Part shown: in pieces, positions 1 through 8,384 of the stretch
Position numbering within the stretch: position 1 is the first letter of the stretch
Layout of the letters: each line of letters begins with the position of its first letter
Source of the DNA: Neorhizobium sp. JUb45
Lineage (GTDB): Bacteria > Pseudomonadota > Alphaproteobacteria > Rhizobiales > Rhizobiaceae
DNA length: 64,000 nucleotides
Direction: 5' to 3'
Assembly (NCBI RefSeq): GCF_004343585.1
Contig: NZ_SLYW01000003.1
Span: 1 to 64,000 of the forward strand
The notes under the pieces: generated by a model
The model's database searches: none
What the model was told of the DNA's origin: nothing
The model's input: only the letters and a program-made list of their open reading frames with translations
Position numbers and translations under genes: made by a program

Positions 1-491
1 TCCACGGCACCAAGGTCAGCGACATCGTCGCCGAGGCAGGGTTGAGCCAACCGTCTTTCTATCTTTATTTCGATTCCAAGGAGTCGACTTATGAGACCCT
101 GGTAGAGGAGTTCCGGGAGAGTCTGCGGTTCGTTACGCTATCAAACCTGATCGCCCCCGATACTCAGAAGGCCGAGCTTGAAGAGCGGGTTGCGGTAAGT
201 TTTCGGAGGTTTCTGGATTTTATGGCCAGCGATCGCTCCTTGACGGAGATCGGCTTTTTCCATCCTCCAGGCTGCTCGGTGACGAAACAGCAGATGGTCG
301 ACTGGGTTGCTGACAATATCCGAAAGGAGCAAGTCCACAGAATCTTCCGCAAGGACATCACCGCCGAAGAAATCGCCAAACTGTTGGTCGGCATTCTCGA
401 TCAGTTCGGCCGGATTGATGCCGATGAAGCAGAACGGCAGCGGCTGGCGGATGTTTGCGGCAAGCTCTTCTGTTCAGGGGCTGGCTCCTGA
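1..491 (+). CDS. TetR-family transcriptional regulator, 5' end outside window
   Basis: The reading frame is open from base 3 and runs to the TGA at 489-491. The start codon lies upstream of the window. The visible N-terminus is the second half of a TetR helix-turn-helix: a VSDIVAEAGLSQPSFYLYF stretch followed by a short acidic segment, as in AcrR/TetR proteins where the recognition helix ends in a (S/T)xYxYF motif. The remaining roughly 130 residues are the ligand-binding and dimerisation part, which is too variable in this family to name an inducer. It converges with the LysR gene that ends 52 bases downstream, so its target is more likely to lie to the left, outside the window. Family assignment is firm; its function is unknown. 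Confidence 0.85.
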   Translation, partial: HGTKVSDIVAEAGLSQPSFYLYFDSKESTYETLVEEFRESLRFVTLSNLIAPDTQKAELEERVAVSFRRFLDFMASDRSLTEIGFFHPPGCSVTKQQMVDWVADNIRKEQVHRIFRKDITAEEIAKLLVGILDQFGRIDADEAERQRLADVCGKLFCSGAGS

Positions 492-543
492 GCGGACGAC
501 CGAGATCCCGCTCCGCTGGCCACGCGTCGCGCCCGCAGGGCTA

Positions 544-1479
544 TCAGCCTGCCGACATCTCCAATCTTGCCGCCGCCGTGGCTGCGTCGCCATTGTCGAG
601 CGGATTTGGCAGCCCGAGTTCGTTTGTCAGCCATGCGCAGAATTGGCGCACTGAGCGTCTCGACTTGCTGCTGGACGGCACCACGAGATAGTGACCGTGA
701 TACTGGATATCGCTCGACTTGCCCTGCAAGAGCGCAACAAGTTGACCGCTTTCGAGCTCTCGCTCAACGAGCCGAAGCGATTCCAGCGCAACCCCGAGAC
801 CGTTAACGGCTGCAGAAATCGACATGTAGCTGCGTTCGAACCTGAAGCTTCTTCTGGCCGGTCCGCTGAGGCCGTTTGCGGCAAACCAATCCTCCCATTG
901 AACGCGCTTCAGTTCGCTGTCTATGAGGTCGTAATCGAGAAGATCTGATACCAACCGGATGCGGCTTGCGATTTCCGGCGTACAAAGCGGACAGACAGTT
1001 TCGAGGCCAAGCGGAATGCTGATCAGGCCCTCGCCCTTCGGTGGCCCGTAAGAAATATCGATATCCATATCGTCGCCATGAAACCGGTAGGATAGCGACG
1101 ATGACGATAACCGGATCTCCAGTTCAGGCAGGTCTTTTGCAAGCCGCGTCAACCGCGGTGTCAGCCATTGAGCCGCCATTCCCGGCGCGCAATGCAGCCG
1201 CAAAAGATTGGATGCACGTCCGTCGGCCAGTTCCATCCCTTCGCGCAGGTCGTCAAACGCACGGCCGACACGGGAATACAGCGATTGCCCGGTTGATGTC
1301 AGTTCTATTACCCGCCCGTGACGCTCGAAGAGGGCCGATCCGATCAGGTCCTCGAGCTTGCGGATGGCGTGGCTGACAGCGGAGGCGGAGATCGACAGCT
1401 CCTCCGCCGCCACTCGAAACGAACGGTTGCGCGCAACCGCCTCGAACGTTTGCAAAGAGGACACGGGAAGAATTGACAT
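544..1479 (-). CDS. LysR-family transcriptional regulator (GcvA-like)
   Basis: The predicted protein has 311 residues, normal for LysR. The N-terminal winged helix-turn-helix spans roughly residues 5-64 and has the typical core SLQTFEAVARNRSFRVAAEEL followed by SASAVSHAIRKLE. The rest is the periplasmic-binding-like effector domain. The effector domain resembles the GcvA group (a WLTPRL segment and a late CAWL segment). The ATG at 1477-1479 is preferred over the in-frame TTG directly before it. Upstream on the same strand lie a decayed pqqB and intact pqqA, which suggests the regulator now sits where PQQ genes once continued. Regulatory target and inducer cannot be read from the sequence. Confidence 0.88.
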   Translation of the reverse strand: MSILPVSSLQTFEAVARNRSFRVAAEELSISASAVSHAIRKLEDLIGSALFERHGRVIELTSTGQSLYSRVGRAFDDLREGMELADGRASNLLRLHCAPGMAAQWLTPRLTRLAKDLPELEIRLSSSSLSYRFHGDDMDIDISYGPPKGEGLISIPLGLETVCPLCTPEIASRIRLVSDLLDYDLIDSELKRVQWEDWFAANGLSGPARRSFRFERSYMSISAAVNGLGVALESLRLVERELESGQLVALLQGKSSDIQYHGHYLVVPSSSKSRRSVRQFCAWLTNELGLPNPLDNGDAATAAARLEMSAG

Positions 1480-1536
1480 CAATCAGGCCTGAATGGCATT
1501 CACGTCCAGATGCAATAATGCCATTTGAAGTTCAAT

Positions 1537-1724
1537 TCAATCGACCGCTCCTGAGACTGCCCGGTTCTCACCATCCGAGCTAACGGAGTGCGACGACTGT
1601 ATCCGCGGCGACGTTTCGCAGCAGGATCGCGGGCGGCGGCGCAGCTGGAACAATTGCAATTCCGCTGTGGCAATCCGCCGCCGGCGGCAACATCAGGCAC
1701 GGAAAAAAAACGAATACCCGTCAT
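1537..1724 (-). pseudogene. pqqB: pqqB remnant, frameshifted and truncated
   Basis: Right after the pqqA stop, an ATG at 1722-1724 opens a frame whose residues 13-28 read AAGGGLPQRNCNCSSC. This is the signature N-terminus of PqqB (the family has AAGGG-PQWNC-C--C). It is followed by an ARDPAAKRR segment that matches the family's ARDGDP segment. The match then jumps to the next frame at about 1602, where IQSSHSVSSDG corresponds to the family's TQSSLAVSADG, and a TGA at 1537-1539 ends it. Only about 55 of roughly 300 residues remain, with a frameshift near 1603-1612. PqqB is a metallo-beta-lactamase-fold enzyme of PQQ biosynthesis, and this copy cannot be functional. The identification rests on motif matches by eye, but two successive segments in the right order directly behind pqqA make it convincing. 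Confidence 0.75.
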
Positions 1725-1742
1725 GATCCCGTGCCTTTCAGA

Positions 1743-1838
1743 TCAGAACAGGACGGGTTCGTCGCCGTCCGGCTGTGCATAGCGGTTGATTTCCATGCCG
1801 CAGCTGACTTCGACGAACTTCGGGGCGTTCCATTTCAT
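1743..1838 (-). CDS. pqqA: PqqA, PQQ precursor peptide
   Basis: This is a 31-residue peptide starting MKWNAPKF and containing EVSCGMEINRY. It has the Glu16 and Tyr20 (ExxxY spacing) that PqqE cross-links to build pyrroloquinoline quinone. The conserved MKW start and the G-M-E core are both present. It is slightly longer than the usual 23-29 residues because of an acidic tail after the Tyr. A clear ribosome site (AGGAGA, about 6 bases before the ATG at 1836-1838) supports translation. The next gene on the strand is only a broken pqqB, and no pqqC, pqqD or pqqE is visible in the window, so this precursor would need maturation enzymes encoded elsewhere. It is transcribed divergently from the PQQ-dependent glucose dehydrogenase genes that start at 2085. 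Confidence 0.9.
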   Translation of the reverse strand: MKWNAPKFVEVSCGMEINRYAQPDGDEPVLF

Positions 1839-2084
1839 GTCAATGTCTCCTGTTTTGGCTGTCCCTCGCTTGCGCCGAGGGCAGGCTCGGACAATTGAAG
1901 GACATTTTGACACAGGTCCAGTAGCGCACCGATTGGCGAAACGCATTTTAGCAGGACTACACACTCGTGAAGAAATACTAACAGCCGTATGGTCGTCTTT
2001 TCTTTGACAGATTGTCGCAGGCAAAATAGGCAAAGCCAAGCTTGGGCCCGAGCTTTAAATTTTTATCAAGCTACGGAAGTCATT

Positions 2085-2474
2085 ATGACACTCACTCGGA
2101 ACGCCGCATTTGCGGACGGGCCCGCTGCCGCGCGTCGTGGCGGCGCCTGGCGCATTGCCGCGATACTTCTCTCGATCGTTCTCGCACTGTTCGGCATCGT
2201 GCTGTTCGGCGGCGGACTTTGGCTGATCTGGCTCGGTGGAAGCTGGTATTATGGCTTGGCAGGCGCTGGCCTGCTTGCGACGGCCTACCTCGTGCTGCAG
2301 CAGCGCATGGCCGCGCTGAAGCTCTATCTTGTCGTCTGGGTCCTGACCCTCATCTGGGCATTCTGGGAAGTAGGCTTTAACTTCTGGGCTCAGATCCCGC
2401 GCCTTGTCGCACCGACTGTCGTTCTGGTGTTGCTTCTCGCAATCCTCCCAGCCCTGCGTCCCCGCCGAACCTAA
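2085..2474 (+). CDS. Membrane-anchor part of a split PQQ glucose dehydrogenase
   Basis: This 129-residue hydrophobic protein has about four membrane helices (roughly residues 22-45, 50-66, 72-92 and 102-122). It matches the N-terminal membrane domain of E. coli Gcd: GGSWYY, an A-L-LY segment, and W-F/V-WEVGF-FWA-PR are all shared. In Gcd this domain anchors the periplasmic enzyme and passes electrons to ubiquinone. Here it ends at a TAA (2472-2474), 10 bases before the ATG of the catalytic part, which lies in another frame. It therefore covers helices 1-4 of Gcd but not the fifth. An ATG upstream in the same frame at 1989 is possible, but the start at 2085 aligns with the Gcd N-terminus. It is likely co-transcribed with, and works together with, the next gene. 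Confidence 0.8.
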   Translation: MTLTRNAAFADGPAAARRGGAWRIAAILLSIVLALFGIVLFGGGLWLIWLGGSWYYGLAGAGLLATAYLVLQQRMAALKLYLVVWVLTLIWAFWEVGFNFWAQIPRLVAPTVVLVLLLAILPALRPRRT

Positions 2475-2484
2475 GGAACTTCCC

Positions 2485-4515
2485 ATGACGAACTTACTCC
2501 GCGTCAGCCTCGCGGCTGCGATGGCGACGGCATTGGCAGGCACGGCGCTTGCCCAGGAAACGGCTGTAAAGCCGGCAGCACCCCAGCCGCCAGTCGGTGC
2601 CGATTGGCCGTTCTACGGCGGCGACGAGAACGCCAGCCGCTACAGCCCCCTCTCCCAGATCACACCGGAAAACGTCGGCAAGCTCGAGCGCGCCTTCGTT
2701 CTGCATACCGGTGACGTTCCAAGCCCCAAGGCCCGTTACTCGCCCGAGACGACGCCGCTCAAGATTGGCCGTTCGCTTATCATGTGCTCGGCCAAGAACA
2801 TTCTGGTTTCCGCCGATGCGGCGACGGGCAAGGAAAACTGGCGTTATGATCCGGGCGTTCCGGATGCGGCTATCCCGCACGCCGCCGCCTGCCGCGGCAT
2901 TGCCACCTATACCGCGCCGGAGCTTGCCGAAGACGCCGCCTGCAAGACGCGCGTCATCGAAGCGACACTCGATGCCCGCCTGATCGCGGTCGATCTGAAG
3001 ACCGGTCAGCCTTGCCAGGATTTCGGCACCGGCGGCCAGGTCGATCTGTGGAACGGTATCGGCAAGCGCGTACCCGGCTGGTATGCAGTGACCGCGCCGC
3101 CGACCGTCGTGCGTGGCGTCGTCGTCACCGGTGCACAGGTCAAGGACGGCCAGGATGAAGATGCGCCATCGGGCGTCATGCGTGGCTTCAATGCCGTCAC
3201 CGGCCAGCTTGCATGGGCCTGGGACATGGGCAACCCGGCAAACAAGAATGGTCCTGCCGAAGGCGAGACCTATACGCGTGGCACGCCGAACAACTGGGCG
3301 GCTGGCGTCGCCGATGAGAAACTCGGCTATGTTTACATCCCGACGGGCAATTCCTCGATCGACTATTACGGATCGAACCGCAAGGATTACGAAAACGAAT
3401 TCTCCACCTCGCTTGTCGCACTCAATGCGGCCACCGGCGATGTCGTATGGCACTTCCAGACCATCCACCACGATGTCTGGGACTACGACCTCGGCAGCCA
3501 AGGCACACTGATTGACTTCCCCGGCGCGGACGGAAAGCCGGTTCCGGCCATCCTCCTGCCGACCAAGCAGGGCGATATCTATATTCTTGACCGTGCGACC
3601 GGCAAGCCGCTCATTCCGATCGGTGAAGCCAAGGGCCAGAAGGGCGGATCCGTAGAACCGGATTACATTGCAGACAGCCAGCCGACTTCGCTTTGGCATA
3701 CGCTGCGCAAGGAGCCGCTGGTCGAATCGGACATGTGGGGTTTCACGCCGATCGACCAGATGATGTGCCGCATCCAGTTCCGCAGCGCCAATTACGAAGG
3801 CTACCTGACGCCGCCTTCGGCCGACAAGCCATGGATCCAGTATCCCGGCTACAACGGCGGCTCCGACTGGGGTTCGGTTGCCATCGACCCGGTCAACGGC
3901 GTCCTCATCGCCAACTACAACGACATCCCGAACCTCAACCAGCTCATCGAACGTCCGGAAGCAGATAAGATGGGCGTACGCCCGATCTATGCGCCAAAGA
4001 CCGATGCGCCGGCACCGAAGTCGACCGGCGGCGAAGGCGGCGCGTCGATCTATCCGCAGATCAACGCGCCCTATGCGATCAAGGTCAATTCGGGATGGCG
4101 TAACTGGGGCACCGGCGTTCCCTGCTCGGCACCTCCTTACGGCGGCATCCGCGCCGTCGACATGAAGACCGGCGAGACCCTGTGGGATGAACCGCTGGGC
4201 ACCGCCCGCCGCAACGGTCCGTTCGGTATTCCGTCCTACCTGCCGTTCACGATCGGCCTGCCGAACAATGGTGGCTCCGTCATCACCGCAGGCGGCCTGA
4301 TCTTCATCGGTGCGGCCACGGACAATCTGTTCCGCGCCATCGACGTGAAGACGGGTGAAGTTCTCTGGCAGGACGTTCTTCCCGCCGGCGGCCAGGCAAA
4401 CCCGATCACCTATGAGGTGGACGGCCAGCAGTATGTGCTGATCGCAGCATCGGGTCATGCCTTCATGGAAACCGGTCGCGGCGACGCACTCGTGGCTTAC
4501 CGACTGCCCAAATAA
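2485..4515 (+). CDS. gcd: PQQ-dependent glucose dehydrogenase, periplasmic catalytic subunit
   Basis: The 676-residue protein begins with a signal-peptide-like N-terminus (MTNLLRVSLAAAMATALAG, with a cleavage-type ALAQ) and continues as the eight-bladed quinoprotein domain of the Gcd family. It opens with DWPFYGGDENASRYSPL and ends with a GQQYVLIAA-GDALVAYRLP segment as in Gcd. The residues known to act in E. coli Gcd have counterparts: His in PHAAACRG, Asp in IHHDVWDYDL, and Lys in LLPTKQGDIYILDR. The enzyme oxidises aldoses such as glucose to the lactone in the periplasm. The ribosome site AAGGA overlaps the stop of the anchor gene. In the usual 780-800 residue enzyme both parts are one chain, so here the fifth membrane helix appears to be replaced by a signal peptide. 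Related quinate or shikimate dehydrogenases are a possible alternative substrate class. Confidence 0.9.
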   Translation: MTNLLRVSLAAAMATALAGTALAQETAVKPAAPQPPVGADWPFYGGDENASRYSPLSQITPENVGKLERAFVLHTGDVPSPKARYSPETTPLKIGRSLIMCSAKNILVSADAATGKENWRYDPGVPDAAIPHAAACRGIATYTAPELAEDAACKTRVIEATLDARLIAVDLKTGQPCQDFGTGGQVDLWNGIGKRVPGWYAVTAPPTVVRGVVVTGAQVKDGQDEDAPSGVMRGFNAVTGQLAWAWDMGNPANKNGPAEGETYTRGTPNNWAAGVADEKLGYVYIPTGNSSIDYYGSNRKDYENEFSTSLVALNAATGDVVWHFQTIHHDVWDYDLGSQGTLIDFPGADGKPVPAILLPTKQGDIYILDRATGKPLIPIGEAKGQKGGSVEPDYIADSQPTSLWHTLRKEPLVESDMWGFTPIDQMMCRIQFRSANYEGYLTPPSADKPWIQYPGYNGGSDWGSVAIDPVNGVLIANYNDIPNLNQLIERPEADKMGVRPIYAPKTDAPAPKSTGGEGGASIYPQINAPYAIKVNSGWRNWGTGVPCSAPPYGGIRAVDMKTGETLWDEPLGTARRNGPFGIPSYLPFTIGLPNNGGSVITAGGLIFIGAATDNLFRAIDVKTGEVLWQDVLPAGGQANPITYEVDGQQYVLIAASGHAFMETGRGDALVAYRLPK

Positions 4516-4521
4516 GATTGC

Positions 4522-4548
4522 AAAGGGGCCGGGCCATCCGGCCCCTTT
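4522..4548 (+). terminator. Intrinsic terminator after gcd
   Basis: An 11-bp perfect stem (AAAGGGGCCGG / CCGGCCCCTTT) with a 5-base loop begins 7 bases after the gcd stop and is followed by a T-rich stretch. It should end the two-gene glucose dehydrogenase transcript. Confidence 0.85.
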
Positions 4549-4696
4549 GTCTTGTCAGGACCGACAGAAAACCTCGCAATCGGATTGCGAGAGTTGGCCG
4601 GCGATCAAGAACTTCCTTGGCCGGCGCCGCAATAGACCTGTTTTATGGGTGACATCACATGTACAGACTTCGGTTTTGTCAAACCTGCAAAAGCCC

Positions 4697-5659
4697 ATGA
4701 AGTCACTGAACCTGAACGCTACACAATATTTCGAGGCTGTCGCCCGCCTTGGCGGCGTCACACGCGCGGCCGAGGAATTGCAGGTTTCCCCGTCAGCGGT
4801 GAGCCAGCAGATCAGGCTTCTGGAGCAGCAACTGGGCGTGAAGCTTTTCACGCGCTCCAAACAGGTCCTGTCGCTGACCATCGACGGGGAACGTCTCTAC
4901 CAGACGACCACGCGCGCGCTGCAATCGATCAAGGATGTGCATGGCGCGATCGTGCGTCAGCGTGAAAATCTCGGCCTCAGCATCCGCGTCAGCCCATCAG
5001 TTGGCGAAAAATGGCTGGCGCCCCGGCTCGCCTCGTTCGTCGACAGCCACCCCGACTGGCATATCCGTGTCGACGGCACGCCGAACTTTACCGATTTTGC
5101 CAACGAGATCGTCGATCTCGATATCCGCTATGGCCGCGGCAATTGGGACGGTGTCCATGTGGAGCATTTGCTGACGGATTACGTGGTTCCGATGTGTTCA
5201 CCGGCATACCGGGACAGACTGGCGAAAATCTCATCGGATCCGATCGTCCAGCTTCAGAATGCAAGGCTTGTCGACAGTATCAAGGCCTATGTGCGCTGGG
5301 ATCAGTGGCTGGAATTCAACCCGATCGAACATGTCGCAATGGCCTATTCGTACCATCTGGAGCGGTCGTCGATGTCCATCGAGGTCGGCAGGCAGGGCGG
5401 CGGCCTCATCCTGGAAAGCGCGACCCTTGCCCATGAAGAATTGAAACGCGGAGACCTCGTTCCGCTGTCAGCCGTGTTCTCCGCCATTCCGGTACGTGCC
5501 TACTGGATCGTCTGCCCCAGCCGCCACCTGTCGCGCCGGCCCGTGCGAACATTCATAGACTGGCTCTCAGCAGAAGCGCTGGTTCAGCAGGATGAGGTGA
5601 AGACGCTGCTGTGCTCAGCGGGCATCTCGATCCAGGCGCCTGATGTGCACAAGGCCTGA
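4697..5659 (+). CDS. LysR-family transcriptional regulator (GcvA-like)
   Basis: The protein has 320 residues when started at the ATG at 4697, which begins MKSLNLNATQYFEAVARLGG. The longer open frame upstream runs into the gcd terminator and is not coding. The helix-turn-helix covers about residues 7-66 (TRAAEELQVSPSAVSQQIRLLE), and the substrate-binding-like domain covers about residues 95-300. It shares the GcvA-like features of the first LysR protein in this window (ISPSVGEKWLAPRL, and a VRTFIDWL near the end), so the two may be paralogues. It lies downstream of gcd on the same strand but behind a strong terminator, so it has its own promoter. Target unknown. Confidence 0.88.
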   Translation: MKSLNLNATQYFEAVARLGGVTRAAEELQVSPSAVSQQIRLLEQQLGVKLFTRSKQVLSLTIDGERLYQTTTRALQSIKDVHGAIVRQRENLGLSIRVSPSVGEKWLAPRLASFVDSHPDWHIRVDGTPNFTDFANEIVDLDIRYGRGNWDGVHVEHLLTDYVVPMCSPAYRDRLAKISSDPIVQLQNARLVDSIKAYVRWDQWLEFNPIEHVAMAYSYHLERSSMSIEVGRQGGGLILESATLAHEELKRGDLVPLSAVFSAIPVRAYWIVCPSRHLSRRPVRTFIDWLSAEALVQQDEVKTLLCSAGISIQAPDVHKA

Positions 5660-6191
5660 TCCGTATCGCGGAGGATGCTGGGAGCTTTCAGGCTTCAACA
5701 GGAGAGGAATCGAAATCCAACCCGATTGCAGCAGCTGATCCAATGGCAAGGCTGCTGGTTGCCGCTCTCGAACTCATTTCCAACAGGCCATGGCAATGTC
5801 GCATCGTCGGCAGTGACGGTATGCGCCGGACATCGGCGGATGCCTGCGGAAACAGATCGACCATGTGGGCCTTGCCTGCCTGATCGTCGTGACCGGTGAC
5901 GTGGAGGACATTGGCGCTGAATACCACCATGGGATATTCTTGTTTTATCTGACACTGAGTAATTTACACCAAAGGAATTAGTCGATCCGAACCAAGTAAC
6001 GCTTTGTTTTCTTGGAAATTCCATTGCTTAAATGAATTTTTTAACGCTAAAACAGCAACAATTCACACTCACTTAATTATGCAAGCTTCCGATAAATTAA
6101 GCGGAACATGAAAGACTGAGGGCTCTTCGGAGGGATATGAAATCACTCTGCGCATGAATATGAAATTGAATATCAGACAGCGTGCCCAGGT
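5660..6191. other. Gap without a convincing gene
   Basis: These 532 bases between the LysR gene and the GGDEF-EAL gene hold no open frame with a credible start and family. Around 5700-5930 the codon pattern is gene-like in two successive frames on the + strand (one reads ARLLVAALELISNRPWQCRI, and the next holds HVGLACLIVVTGDVEDIGAE). This could be a decayed gene, but the parent family is not recognised. The last 250 bases are AT-rich and probably carry the promoter of the downstream gene. Confidence 0.4.
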
Positions 6192-8195
6192 ATGATCAAT
6201 TCGATCCTGACCCTCTTTCGCGTGAGGGGTGACGATCCCACCCTTGCAGTCGCCCAAAAAGCGGCGCTCTCCAAGCAGATCCCGCTCATGTATTTTATCC
6301 TTCTGGTAAATACATGGGGCGTGGCCATCACGCATATGCACGTTGCTCCGGCTTTCCTGACGATTGCCGTTCCCACGTTGATGACTGTCGTTTGCAGCAT
6401 GCGGCTTCTTCAGTGGTGGTATCGAGCTGGCCGCACGGAAACGGATCCGACAAGGGCCATCGCCGATCTGCGTCGGACAAACCGGATTGCCTGGGTGCTT
6501 GCAGCCGTATTCGCCACTTGGGGCGTAGCGCTTGCACCTTACGGCGACAGTTTCATGCAAAGCCATGTGGCGTTCTATATGGGCATCACGGTCATTGGCT
6601 GCATTTTCTGTCTGACCCACCTCCTGTCTGCCGCGATCGCCGTCACTCTCGTCGTCAACATCGTGTTCATCGCCTATTTCGGGATGACCGGGAATGACAT
6701 TTTCATCGCGATGGCCGTCGATGTCGGTCTCGTTTCGCTGGCGATGCTGATGGTCCTGTGGGTGCAATATCGGGATTTCACCAACCTGATTGTCTCTCGC
6801 AGGGAACTGGAGATGAAAAAGAATGCGCTGGAAAAGCGCGAACTGGATCTGATCGAGGAACAGAAGCAGACGCAGGCTCTGAGCGACGAGAACAAGAAGC
6901 TGGCCAATGTCGACAGCCTGACAAGCCTTGCAAACCGTCGGTTTTTCTTTGGCAAACTGGATGAAGCGATTGCCGCCAGCCAAGCGCAGGATGATCCTAT
7001 CCATGTCGGCATCATCGATCTGGACGGTTTTAAGCCGGTCAATGATGCCTACGGGCATCGGATCGGCGACGAACTCCTGGTTCAGCTGGCTTTTCGCCTT
7101 TCGCATATCTGCCGCGGCAAGGCACTTGTGGCCCGCCTCGGCGGCGACGAATTTGCATTTTTACTCTTGGCAAAAAATCACGCCGCGGCTCAGGAACTTG
7201 CCGAGGAGATCTGTGAAGCCTGCCGGGAACCGTTTTCGATTGCCAATATAATCGTTCAGATCGGCGCCTCCGTCGGCATTGCAAGCAGCGACCTTTGTGA
7301 CGATGCTGCAAATCATCTGTATGAGCATGCTGACTTTGCCCTTTATCAGGCAAAACGCGACGCTCCGGGCACTGCCGTCGCATTTTCAGATGAACATCAC
7401 CGTAGCCTGTCGCGGGTCATGATCATCGAGCAGGCATTGCGTGATAGGTCCATCGATCGTGACATCGCACTGAACTTCCAGCCGATTTTCGACATTCAGC
7501 AGCAGTCGGTCACGGCGTTCGAAGCGCTGGCCCGGTGGCAGCACCCCGTGCTTGGCTTTGTATCTCCGGCGGAATTCATTCCAGCGGCAGAACGGCTGGG
7601 ATACATCAACCATCTCAGTCGTCTGCTTCTCACGAAAGCCCTGCATGAAGCACAGACATGGCCAGACAATATCCGGCTTTCGTTCAATCTCTCGGCCAGA
7701 GATCTTTCCTCCAGCGAACACGCCATGCGCCTTCTGGCGATCATCGGCAATAGCGGCATCACACCTACTCGCATCGATCTGGAAATTACCGAAACTGCGA
7801 TTTTGACAGATCTCATGCGCGCCCAAACGGTTGCGCAGGCATTCATATCGGCAGGTGTCGGCGTGTCTCTGGATGACTTTGGCACCGGATATTCCAGCCT
7901 GACGCATCTTCATTCGATGCCGCTGACGAAAATCAAGATCGACCGCAGCTTTGTCACCGGCATCGACCGTGACCCTGCAAGCGCGAAAATCGTCAAATCT
8001 CTCATCAGGATGGCGGATGATTTAAATCTCGAATGTATCATCGAGGGTGTCGAAACTGCCGGGGAGATGGATCAGGTTCGTGAACTCGGCGGACGTTTTG
8101 TGCAAGGCTACCACATCTCGAAACCGCTCGGCGCAGCAGACGCCCGCAAGCTGGTGCTTGCAACCGGACAATCAAATCATGCCGCAGCACGGTAA
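6192..8195 (+). CDS. Membrane GGDEF-EAL protein (cyclic-di-GMP turnover)
   Basis: This 667-residue protein has about six membrane helices in residues 30-195, a short coiled coil (about 200-235), a GGDEF domain (about 240-395) and an EAL domain (about 410-655). The GGDEF active site is intact (RLGGDEFAFL), with an LDGFKPVNDAYGH metal and substrate segment. The EAL domain keeps EALARWQHP, NLSARDL, EITETAIL, LDDFGTGYSSL and KIDRSFV, all needed for phosphodiesterase activity. Both synthesis and breakdown of c-di-GMP are therefore possible, probably controlled by whatever the membrane part senses. No RxxD inhibition site precedes GGDEF. Neighbours give no ligand. A second GGDEF protein follows on the same strand after 189 bases. 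Confidence 0.92.
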   Translation: MINSILTLFRVRGDDPTLAVAQKAALSKQIPLMYFILLVNTWGVAITHMHVAPAFLTIAVPTLMTVVCSMRLLQWWYRAGRTETDPTRAIADLRRTNRIAWVLAAVFATWGVALAPYGDSFMQSHVAFYMGITVIGCIFCLTHLLSAAIAVTLVVNIVFIAYFGMTGNDIFIAMAVDVGLVSLAMLMVLWVQYRDFTNLIVSRRELEMKKNALEKRELDLIEEQKQTQALSDENKKLANVDSLTSLANRRFFFGKLDEAIAASQAQDDPIHVGIIDLDGFKPVNDAYGHRIGDELLVQLAFRLSHICRGKALVARLGGDEFAFLLLAKNHAAAQELAEEICEACREPFSIANIIVQIGASVGIASSDLCDDAANHLYEHADFALYQAKRDAPGTAVAFSDEHHRSLSRVMIIEQALRDRSIDRDIALNFQPIFDIQQQSVTAFEALARWQHPVLGFVSPAEFIPAAERLGYINHLSRLLLTKALHEAQTWPDNIRLSFNLSARDLSSSEHAMRLLAIIGNSGITPTRIDLEITETAILTDLMRAQTVAQAFISAGVGVSLDDFGTGYSSLTHLHSMPLTKIKIDRSFVTGIDRDPASAKIVKSLIRMADDLNLECIIEGVETAGEMDQVRELGGRFVQGYHISKPLGAADARKLVLATGQSNHAAAR

Positions 8196-8384
8196 TGGGC
8201 TATCCGGCTATTGGCCACCGTAGATCAATCCACATGATTTACATCTCATCGGCAAACGAACGCATTGGTATTTACGTATTCTACAATGTTGATCGCTAAT
8301 TTTGCCAAATGTCATTTCGTGGGGGGATGACAGCTCTGATGACAGCACCACGCACGTGCCGTCATCCATAATCAAGGCGCTTCA

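Noticed and set aside
2494-4458. 654-codon open frame on the minus strand opposite gcd
   Set aside because: It is an antisense shadow of a GC-rich gene. Its translation has no signal of a known fold, and gcd on the other strand matches Gcd along its full length.
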